Assembly: GCA_001768675.1 (NCBI GenBank)
Contig: MELN01000017.1
Location: 140,123-148,220 of the forward strand
Direction: 5' to 3'
Source of the DNA: Actinobacteria bacterium RBG_16_64_13
Lineage (GTDB): Bacteria > Actinomycetota > Thermoleophilia > RBG-16-64-13
DNA: 8,098 bases
Of the stretch, positions 1 to 5,082 are shown in pieces. Below the pieces are notes generated by a model. The model worked only from the letters and a program-made list of their open reading frames with translations, searched no databases and was not told the origin of the DNA. Positions within the stretch are counted from its first letter, which is position 1; the number at the start of each line of letters is the position of its first letter. Position numbers and translations under genes: made by a program.

Positions 1-389
1 TGCTGGTGCACGCGAGCGAGCCGGTAGGACATCAATATCCGGGCAAGGGCCGGTTCACTCCCGAGTCGTGCCTGGCGTTGGCTCAAGCTTTACCAGATCT
101 GACCATCGTCTTCGCCCACCTCGGCGGGGGCTTGTTCCTTTATGAGACGATGCCCGAAGTGCGGAAAGCGCTGGCCAGGGCCTACTACGACACGGCGGCG
201 GCGCCGTATCTGTACAGCCCGGACATCTACCGGACAGCCATGGCGAGCGCCGGTCCCGGGAAGTTCATTTTTGGGAGCGACTACCCGCTTCTGCCCCCAG
301 GGAGATATGAGGAAGGGCTCGAACAGTTGACCCCGGCACAGCGTGTGGCGGTTCAAAGTGCGAACGCGAGGAAGGTTTTCAGGCTATGA
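1..389 (+). CDS. Amidohydrolase-2 family metal-dependent hydrolase, C-terminal part
   Basis: The reading frame is open from base 3, so the gene starts left of the window; the GTG at 6 is an internal codon. About 129 C-terminal residues are visible. They match the last strands of the TIM-barrel amidohydrolase-2 fold (ACMSD/decarboxylase-like): LVHASEPVGH gives the strand-5 histidine, FAHLGGG the strand-6 histidine, and FIFGSDYPLLP the strand-8 aspartate that normally holds the catalytic metal. It ends with the usual NARKVFRL helix. Such enzymes hydrolyse or decarboxylate small cytosolic substrates; the substrate cannot be read from this fragment. The stop TGA (387-389) overlaps the larB ATG as ATGA, which indicates translational coupling and one operon. 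Family is confident, specific function unknown. Confidence 0.85.
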   Translation, partial: LVHASEPVGHQYPGKGRFTPESCLALAQALPDLTIVFAHLGGGLFLYETMPEVRKALARAYYDTAAAPYLYSPDIYRTAMASAGPGKFIFGSDYPLLPPGRYEEGLEQLTPAQRVAVQSANARKVFRL

Positions 390-1222
390 GCGAGGAAACG
401 GGCCACACCAACGATCTGCGGCGGTTGCTCGAGGAGTTGGTCGCGGGCGACATCGAGCTGGATACCGCGGTGCGGAAGCTGCGGTTGTTCCAGGTCGGCG
501 CAGTTGGCGAGTTCGCGCGCCTCGACACCTATCGGGACTTGCGGAAGGGTGTGCCGGAGGTCATATACGCGTCTCGAAAGAGCGACGGCGACCTTGAGGC
601 AATAGTCCGCCGCTGTTTGACCGATCGCGGCTTCGCGCTCGCCACGCGCCTTGACCCGGCGCGCGCGGAGAGGCTTCGGCGCGCGCTGGGGGACGGCGAC
701 GGAGAGGTGACGCGGCCGGCCGCCGGCCCGTTGGCCGGTCTTGTCTTCTCCTATCGGGAGGACGCCAGGATCCTGGCTGCACACCTTCCGGCCTACCAGC
801 TGCCGGAAGAACGCGGCTGCGTCGGCCTGCTAACCGCAGGGACGTCGGATATCCCCGTGGCCGAAGAGGCGGCTCTCGTGATCGCGCATATGGGCTGCAG
901 GGTGGAGCGAGGTTACGATACCGGCGTGGCCGGGCTGCACAGGTTAGCCGAGCCCCTGACCCGGATGCTCGAAAACGAAGCCGACGCCTTGGTAGTCGTG
1001 GCCGGCATGGAGGGCGCACTTCCCTCTGTGGTGGCGGGGTTGGTGGACATACCGGTCATCGGGGTGCCGACCTCCACCGGCTACGGGCTGGGGGGGGATG
1101 GCACGGCCGCGCTCTACTCCATACTGCAGAGTTGCTCGCCCGGCCTGGTGGCCGTGAACATCGACAACGGTGTGGGAGCGGGGGCCGCGGCCGCTCTCAT
1201 CGCCAGGGGACGGCGGCAGTAG
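386..1222 (+). CDS. larB: LarB, nickel-pincer cofactor (NPN) biosynthesis carboxylase
   Basis: LarB carboxylates the pyridine ring of nicotinic acid adenine dinucleotide and cleaves it to pyridinium-3,5-biscarboxylic acid mononucleotide plus AMP, the first step to the nickel-pincer cofactor of lactate racemase and related isomerases. The 278-residue product has the family's N-terminal domain with the hallmark FARLDTYRDLRKGVPEVIYA (about residues 43-62). A PurE-like carboxylase domain follows from about residue 118, with TAGTSDIPVAEEAA, GVAGLHRL, VVAGMEGALPSVVAGL and VNIDNG. Cys near residue 250 in SCSPG sits where the catalytic cysteine lies near the C-terminus of characterised LarB. The ATG at 386 has an AGGAAGG-type ribosome site ending 10 bases upstream and overlaps the preceding stop. 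No larC or larE follows; the next gene is convergent. A run of eight G at 1090-1097 does not break the frame. Confidence 0.95.
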   Translation: MSEETGHTNDLRRLLEELVAGDIELDTAVRKLRLFQVGAVGEFARLDTYRDLRKGVPEVIYASRKSDGDLEAIVRRCLTDRGFALATRLDPARAERLRRALGDGDGEVTRPAAGPLAGLVFSYREDARILAAHLPAYQLPEERGCVGLLTAGTSDIPVAEEAALVIAHMGCRVERGYDTGVAGLHRLAEPLTRMLENEADALVVVAGMEGALPSVVAGLVDIPVIGVPTSTGYGLGGDGTAALYSILQSCSPGLVAVNIDNGVGAGAAAALIARGRRQ

Positions 1223-1223
1223 C

Positions 1224-2378
1224 TCAGGAGTCTTGGAAGTCTCCGGGCGGGTGGGCACGCAGACCGAACCGGTGCTCAAGATGATCGGCGATGCGTCCCG
1301 CGGCTTGACCGTCTCCGTAAGGATTGACGGCGTTGGCCATCCGCTCGTAGGCGGCCTGGTCGTTCAGCAGCAGTAGCAGTTCTCTCGCGATCAGGTCGCT
1401 GTCGGTGCCGACAAGACGGGCCGTGCCCGCGTCGATCCCCTCAGGCCGCTCGGTGGTGTCTCGCATCACGAGCACCGGTTTGCCGAGGGTGGGCGCCTCC
1501 TCTTGGATGCCGCCAGAGTCGGTGATCACCACGTCCACCGTCTTCATGAGATGCACGAACGGCAGGTAGGGCAGAGGCTCCGTGAAGACCACTTGGTCCA
1601 CGGCGTCAAGCGCGCCCCGGAAGGTGACCCTCACCACCGGGTTCAGATGTATGGGGAAGATGAACGTCGCCTTGGGCATCTGCGCGCAGACCTGCTTGAT
1701 CGCGTGCGCCACACGCTCCATGGGCATCCCCCAGCTCTCCCTGCGATGAACGGTGACCAGGACCTTGGGCCCGGGCCTCTTGAGCGCCCGGGCCACCTTG
1801 GGCTCCCAGTCGGGCGCGTTGGTGGAGGCCGTCATGAGCAAGGCATCGATGACCGTGTTCCCGGTGACCAGGACGCTCTCAGGGCGCGCGCCTTCGCGCA
1901 GCAAGGCGGCGCGCGCCTTCTGGGTGGGCGGATAGTAGACCGAGGCGAGGCGGTCGGCGAGTCGCCGGTTCATTTCCTCGGGGAAGGGACTGTAGACGTT
2001 GTCGGTGCGCAGCCCTGCCTCGACGTGCGCCACCGGGATCATCCGGTAGTAGGCAGCCAGGGCGGCGGCGAAGGTAGTGGTCGTGTCGCCGTGCACCATG
2101 AGCAGATCGGGCTTCTCTGCTTCGAGGATCGGGTCGATGCCGTTCAGCACCGCCGAGGTGATGTGGCCCAGCGATTGCCGCTCCCGCATGATCTTGAGAT
2201 CGTGATCGACCGGCAGGGCAAAGGCCTTGACCACCTGGTCGAGCATCTCCCGGTGCTGTCCGGTGACGCACGTGATCACGCGAAAGACCCCCCTCCGCCG
2301 CAATTCGAGCACGACCGGGGCCATCTTGATGGCCTCCGGTCTGGTCCCGAAAGTGATGAAGATCGCGTGGTCTGGCAC
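1224..2378 (-). CDS. wecB: UDP-N-acetylglucosamine 2-epimerase (non-hydrolysing)
   Basis: This enzyme interconverts UDP-GlcNAc and UDP-ManNAc in the cytosol, supplying ManNAc units for cell-surface polysaccharide or wall polymers. The 384-residue length is normal for the GT-B-fold family. Motifs in order: FGTRPEAIKMAP at the N-terminus, VTGQHREML, VHGDTTT (Asp98), HVEAGLRT (Glu120), PFPEEMNRR (Glu134), VTVHRRESWG (His about 211) and TDSGGIQEEAPTLGKP with RDTTERPEG. The Asp, two Glu and His match the catalytic set known in E. coli WecB. The only suitable start is GTG at 2376-2378; AAGGAG (complement of 2391-2396) lies a rather long 12 bases upstream. The gene ends one base from larB, tail to tail, and is divergent from the response regulator. 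Its product could feed the glycan genes at the right end of the window, an inference from function only. The symbol mnaA is used in Gram-positives. Confidence 0.96.
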   Translation of the reverse strand: MPDHAIFITFGTRPEAIKMAPVVLELRRRGVFRVITCVTGQHREMLDQVVKAFALPVDHDLKIMRERQSLGHITSAVLNGIDPILEAEKPDLLMVHGDTTTTFAAALAAYYRMIPVAHVEAGLRTDNVYSPFPEEMNRRLADRLASVYYPPTQKARAALLREGARPESVLVTGNTVIDALLMTASTNAPDWEPKVARALKRPGPKVLVTVHRRESWGMPMERVAHAIKQVCAQMPKATFIFPIHLNPVVRVTFRGALDAVDQVVFTEPLPYLPFVHLMKTVDVVITDSGGIQEEAPTLGKPVLVMRDTTERPEGIDAGTARLVGTDSDLIARELLLLLNDQAAYERMANAVNPYGDGQAAGRIADHLEHRFGLRAHPPGDFQDS

Positions 2379-2408
2379 TCTGGAGAAGCACTCCTTGTCG
2401 TATGCTCT

Positions 2409-2427
2409 GGCGGCGAACCGCGCCGCC
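2409..2427 (-). promoter_or_regulatory. Stem-loop in the probable wecB leader
   Basis: GGCGGCG and CGCCGCC form a perfect 7-bp stem around a 5-base loop. Read on the minus strand it ends 12 bases before the AAGGAG ribosome site of wecB, so it would lie in the 5' untranslated RNA if transcription starts upstream of it. No T-run follows, so it is not a classical terminator. A role in translation or RNA stability is possible; chance pairing in GC-rich DNA is a real alternative. Confidence 0.3.
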
Positions 2428-2511
2428 CAAACGATACACTGTTTGCGCCTGGACGCGCACCAGACTATCCTCGGTGATGCAACAGCGTCCGGCCGGAGAG
2501 GGTGGGGTTAG

Positions 2512-3144
2512 ATGACAGACCTGCAGCCGGTTGTCTACGTGGTCGACGACGAGCCTATGGTGCGCCGGTACCTGACCACGCTACTCGAGCTTCAGGCCTT
2601 TCGCGTCATATCCTTGGCCTCTGCCGAGGAGCTCCTCGAACACGGGGCGCTTGAAGGTCCAGGCTGTCTGCTCCTTGACGTCTTCCTCCCCGGCTTGAGC
2701 GGTCTCGACGTCCAGAAGGTCCTCATGGAAACATTCCATCATCTGCCCGTCGTCTTCATGAGCGGCCAAGGTAGCATCCCGATGAGCGTTCAGGCCATGA
2801 GAGCCGGGGCTGTCGATTTCCTGACCAAGCCCTTGGATACTGAAGAGCTCAAGTCCGCCATAGATAGAGCCATTACCTTGAGCGAGCGCATCTGTGCCGA
2901 GCGCGCCGAGCATCGCGAGCTGAGAGAACGGCTGGGAAGATTGAGCCAGCGCGAGATCGAAGTGCTCTGTCGCGTGGCGGTGGGGAAGCTGAACAAACAG
3001 ATCGCGGCCGAACTTGACATCGTCGAGAAGACTGTGAAGGTCCATCGCGGTAGGGGCATGCAGAAACTGGGGATAAGGTCGGTGGCTGAGCTCGTTCGGC
3101 TTGCCGGGATACTCGAGCTGCTCCCGCCACCGTCTTCTAACTGA
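2512..3144 (+). CDS. FixJ/NarL-type response regulator, receiver plus LuxR helix-turn-helix
   Basis: This is a two-component transcription regulator of 210 residues. The receiver domain (about 7-120) has the acidic pair Asp12-Asp13 in VYVVDDEP, the phosphorylatable Asp56 in LLLDVFLPGLSG, the switch Ser84 in FMSGQGS and Lys106 in FLTKP, so it should be phosphorylated normally. A short helical linker leads to a LuxR-type DNA-binding domain (about 140-203) with LSQREIEVL, NKQIAAELDI, KTVKVHR and MQKLG. The FMSGQGS...FLTKP pattern and the NKQIA/KTVKVHR helix resemble the FixJ group. The ATG at 2512 follows a purine-rich GGAGAGGGTGGGG stretch. No sensor kinase is in the window, so it is an orphan here. 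It is divergent from wecB and followed by a likely terminator, which suggests its own transcript. Target genes are unknown; nearby candidates are wecB and the SLH peptidase gene. Confidence 0.93.
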   Translation: MTDLQPVVYVVDDEPMVRRYLTTLLELQAFRVISLASAEELLEHGALEGPGCLLLDVFLPGLSGLDVQKVLMETFHHLPVVFMSGQGSIPMSVQAMRAGAVDFLTKPLDTEELKSAIDRAITLSERICAERAEHRELRERLGRLSQREIEVLCRVAVGKLNKQIAAELDIVEKTVKVHRGRGMQKLGIRSVAELVRLAGILELLPPPSSN

Positions 3145-3173
3145 TTCCATAGCCAGCCGCTCGGTGGATCGCT

Positions 3174-3206
3174 GCCGCTCCCCTCGGTGGGGCGGCCTAC
3201 TTCTTT
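3174..3206 (+). terminator. Probable intrinsic terminator after the response regulator
   Basis: The stem GCCG + CCCC pairs with GGGG + CGGC (3174-3196) with a two-base bulge and a TCGGT loop. It is followed by the pyrimidine- and T-rich CTACTTCTTT. It starts about 30 bases after the stop codon at 3142-3144, a normal place for a terminator. The bulge and imperfect T-tract keep the call moderate. Confidence 0.45.
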
Positions 3207-3262
3207 CCAGAACGCGACCGCGGCCGCCTTCTTTCCGGAGTCGGCCAGTAACCCCCTGCCCT

Positions 3263-3299
3263 ATTGGACCAAGGTCCAATGTTGGACTTAGGTCCAATG
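3263..3299. promoter_or_regulatory. Tandem palindromic operator candidate (2 x TTGGAC-N4-GTCCAA)
   Basis: Two directly adjoining 18-base units occur: TTGGACCAAGGTCCAATG (3264-3281) and TTGGACTTAGGTCCAATG (3282-3299). They differ at only two central bases. Each holds the inverted repeat TTGGAC-N4-GTCCAA; in the first the symmetry extends to ATTGGACC-AA-GGTCCAAT (3263-3280). A weaker inverted repeat ATGTC-N5-GACAT follows at 3297-3311. The site is AT-richer than its surroundings, lies 76-112 bases before the SLH peptidase ATG and lacks a T-run, so a dimeric regulator's tandem binding site is the best reading. TTGGAC at 3282-3287 could double as a -35 element, but no convincing -10 was found. 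The regulator is unknown. Confidence 0.6.
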
Positions 3300-3375
3300 T
3301 CCAGGTGACATACGGGTGCCGATGGCGGCTAGGTAAGCACTTTCACCCACACGGGCACCAGCAGCGGGGGCGATC

Positions 3376-4320
3376 ATGGACGAAACGAGAGGAGCCTTGC
3401 CGGCGGTTGGCCCTGGCAGGGCGTCCTGGCGGCACTTGGCCTACGTGATGACGGGCGTGCTCCTGCTGTGTGCCCTCTTCTGGGCTCTTCTTGTCGCGCC
3501 GGCCCAGGCGTTTACAGTCCAAGGTGGGACCAACGCGCAGCGCGCCCACGTCGACCAGGTGATCAAAGCCTGCGCGCTGTGGTACGCCAACACCGATTCG
3601 GAACTCCGGGCTCTGGGCCCCGTCAAGGTGGTCTTCGCGCAGATGGACGGCGTGTCCGGCTATTCGAAACCCGGGGTCATCTATATCAACAGCAGTCTCC
3701 AGCCGGGCGAGGCTCTGAGCGAACTCGTGGCGCACGAATGGTCGCACCAGATCTGGTACTCGCTGGGCCCCAAGTGGTGGCAGAAGTGGAGCCAAGTCTC
3801 CGGCGCCGGCTCTTTCGCCGGGGCTGGCGCCTGGCGGCAGGACCCGGCGGAGAACTTCGCCGAGTGTGCCAAGATCGCGCTCTGGAGCAGTGAGTACTCG
3901 CTGCGCGACTACGCCGTCACCGATCTGGCCGTCACCGACCCGGGTACCCTGCGCGATTGGCTCGCCCTGGCTCGCTACGCCAACAAGTGCCCGTTCGCAG
4001 ACCTGGGCCCCAGCGTAATGCCAACCAGCTCCTCGCAGGACGAGTTGGCGGCGGCGGCCGGGTACGTCTACGCTCAGGGCATCATGCAAGGGGTAAGCGA
4101 CACGGCCTTCCGGGCGGATGCGCCGCTCACCAGGCGGCAGCTGGCCACGATCTGCGAGAGGGCGGGTCTTTCCTGCCCCGTGGCCTGGCGCTACGACTTC
4201 GGCGCAGCCACGCGGGGCGAGGTGCGCGACACCGTGGCCGGGTTGACCTGGAACGGCGAAAGCTGGTCCGAAGCGATAACCAGAGGCCAGATGGCCCGGC
4301 TGGTGTGGCGGAGCCGCTAG
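3376..4320 (+). CDS. Secreted putative zinc metallopeptidase with C-terminal SLH repeats
   Basis: The 314-residue protein begins with a basic N-terminus and a hydrophobic segment (about 21-45, ending APAQA-F), a long signal peptide or membrane anchor with a plausible cleavage site after AQA. The extracellular part (46-170) holds VAHEWSHQIWY, a HExxH zinc motif with His120, Glu121 and His124. About 35 residues on is DPAENFAECAKIAL, where Glu159 or Glu163 could be the third metal ligand, as in gluzincins. The C-terminus holds one good SLH-type repeat (about 206-265: CPFADL, YVYAQGIMQGVSDTAFRADAPLTRRQLATI). A shorter degenerate second copy ends ITRGQMARLVW (about 280-312). SLH domains bind wall polysaccharide, so it probably acts at the cell surface. 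No exact peptidase family was recognised and activity is unproven. ATG at 3376 has only a weak G-rich ribosome site. It stands alone, behind the tandem palindromes. Confidence 0.8.
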   Translation: MDETRGALPAVGPGRASWRHLAYVMTGVLLLCALFWALLVAPAQAFTVQGGTNAQRAHVDQVIKACALWYANTDSELRALGPVKVVFAQMDGVSGYSKPGVIYINSSLQPGEALSELVAHEWSHQIWYSLGPKWWQKWSQVSGAGSFAGAGAWRQDPAENFAECAKIALWSSEYSLRDYAVTDLAVTDPGTLRDWLALARYANKCPFADLGPSVMPTSSSQDELAAAAGYVYAQGIMQGVSDTAFRADAPLTRRQLATICERAGLSCPVAWRYDFGAATRGEVRDTVAGLTWNGESWSEAITRGQMARLVWRSR

Positions 4321-4340
4321 GCGCCGGCGCCTGGAGCGGC
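4313..4340 (+). terminator. Strong hairpin straddling the SLH peptidase stop codon
   Basis: GCCGCT (4313-4318) pairs with AGCGGC (4335-4340), enclosing the perfect 14-bp palindrome AGGCGCCGGCGCCT (4319-4332), with only a two-base GG bulge. The RNA would form a very stable stem over the TAG stop (4318-4320). No T-run follows, so it would be an unusual terminator or a transcript-end stabiliser. Confidence 0.4.
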
Positions 4341-4371
4341 AGGCCTCGACAGAACTTCCACCGCTCTTCCT

Positions 4372-4406
4372 CACCCGTCCTCGCGAGACGGGTGGGGCGC
4401 CCCCAC
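4372..4406. repeat. Two overlapping, mutually exclusive stem-loops
   Basis: Stem A is CACCCGTC/GACGGGTG (4372-4394, 8 bp, 7-base loop). Stem B is GTGGGG/CCCCAC (4392-4406, 6 bp, 3-base loop). They share bases 4392-4394, so both cannot form fully at once. Neither is followed by a T-run. They lie in the 210-base spacer between the SLH peptidase gene and the glycan operon, and may be termination or leader structure. Confidence 0.35.
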
Positions 4407-4433
4407 TTCGACTGTTCCCGCATCTGCCCGGCC

Positions 4434-4449
4434 GACGTGGCGGCACGTC
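4434..4449. repeat. Inverted repeat GACGTG-N4-CACGTC
   Basis: A perfect 6-4-6 inverted repeat lies about 80 bases before the DUF4330 ATG. The layout is that of a dimer operator, the same arm and gap sizes as the palindromes at 3264-3297 but with a different sequence. It may equally be an RNA stem with a GCGG loop. The rest of the spacer to 4530 shows no clear promoter. Confidence 0.3.
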
Positions 4450-4517
4450 CCACGGTAGGCAGAGCCAGGCTATTCCGATAGAATTCGGAGGGTCCGGTCC
4501 ACGGGCACAACTACCTT

Positions 4518-4522
4518 AAGGA
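4518..4522 (+). promoter_or_regulatory. Ribosome binding site deciding the DUF4330 start
   Basis: AAGGA ends 8 bases before ATG 4531 but only 2 bases before the in-frame GTG 4525. The ATG is therefore the better start. Confidence 0.6.
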
Positions 4523-4530
4523 CGGTGGCC

Positions 4531-5034
4531 ATGAGCCGCTTTCTTGATGAGCGCGGGCGCATCTTCGGTAAGGTGAACGTCGTCGATCTGCTCGTCTTGC
4601 TGGTCATACTGGCCGTCGTGGCCTTTGCCGTGGTTCGCATGACCGGAGGCAGTTCGAAGCCGATCCCGGTTCGCGTCACCTATACCGTCGAAGAGGTGCG
4701 AAAGGCTACAGTCGACGCCTTGGTCGATGCCCTGGAGACCGGCAGCACGGTCAGGGATGACGGTGGCACTGTGTTGGGTGAGGTTGTGGAGGTCGTACCG
4801 ACGCCGACCGTGAAAGAGGTCCCCACGCCCGAGGGGCAGCTCAAGGCCTTCGCTTCGCCCGTCTTCAGCGACGTGGACATCGTGGTGCTGGGTGAAGGCC
4901 GGATGTCCGGATCCACCGTCCGCATCGGCAGCGTGCCCATAAGGGTGGGAAAGAAGGCTACGCTGGTCGGGACGGGGTTCGAGGTGCAGACCGTTATCAT
5001 GCACGTGGTCTCGGGTGAGGAGGCGGTCAAGTAG
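4531..5034 (+). CDS. DUF4330 family single-pass membrane protein
   Basis: The 167-residue product begins FLDERGRIFGKVNVVDLLVL, the characteristic opening of DUF4330 proteins. One transmembrane helix follows (about residues 17-36), then VVRMTGGSS and an exported domain of about 125 residues rich in Val and Thr, with predicted beta-strands and no cysteine or recognisable catalytic motif. The ATG at 4531 is preferred over the upstream GTG because of AAGGA spacing. It ends 44 bases before the O-antigen-ligase-type gene on the same strand. From what I recall, DUF4330 genes often accompany polysaccharide export or assembly genes, so a helper role in surface glycan assembly is a reasonable inference. 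The molecular function is unknown. Confidence 0.85.
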   Translation: MSRFLDERGRIFGKVNVVDLLVLLVILAVVAFAVVRMTGGSSKPIPVRVTYTVEEVRKATVDALVDALETGSTVRDDGGTVLGEVVEVVPTPTVKEVPTPEGQLKAFASPVFSDVDIVVLGEGRMSGSTVRIGSVPIRVGKKATLVGTGFEVQTVIMHVVSGEEAVK

Positions 5035-5041
5035 CGGGCGC

Positions 5042-5082
5042 GGCCCTGAAGGGGCCCGATCATGACGGAGACGCGTTCATGA
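5042..5082 (+). other. Small hairpin and six-codon leader ORF before the ligase gene
   Basis: GGCCC/GGGCC (5042-5056) can form a 5-bp stem that sequesters AAGGGG (5049-5054). That AAGGGG is spaced 7 bases before ATG 5062. The ORF from 5062 encodes only MTETRS and stops at TGA 5080-5082, overlapping the ligase ATG (5079-5081) as ATGA. The ligase start also has its own GGAG at 5067-5070. This could couple translation of the ligase to a leader, or be chance. Confidence 0.25.

Noticed and set aside
1090..1097. Run of eight G in larB as a possible frameshift or phase-variable tract
   Set aside because: The frame stays in register with LarB motifs before (VPTSTGYG) and after (AALYSILQSC), with family-like spacing. 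A single tract with no sign of an off-state is not evidence for phase variation.
1503..2477. A 324-codon open frame on the plus strand opposite wecB
   Set aside because: Its product is rich in His, Arg, Gly and Asp with no family resemblance, while the opposite strand encodes a full WecB with all motifs. It is a shadow frame of GC-rich coding DNA.
2379..2511. Sigma-70-like promoters in the divergent spacer
   Set aside because: Several loose matches exist (for example TTTGCG, 18 bases, TATCCT) but none has both boxes close to consensus, so no promoter was called.
3200..3236. Repeated CTTCTTTCC at 3200 and 3228
   Set aside because: Only nine bases, in pyrimidine-rich sequence after a terminator-like stem, with no third copy; most likely chance.
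3263..3297. Tandem palindromes as an intrinsic terminator or CRISPR-like repeat
   Set aside because: No T-run follows, the loops are too short or merely 4 bases, and there are just two adjoining units with no spacers.
3343..4446. A 367-codon minus-strand open frame over the SLH peptidase gene
   Set aside because: Arg/Pro/Gly-rich with no recognisable motif, covering both a gene and its spacers; the plus-strand frame has a signal segment, HEWSH and SLH motifs.
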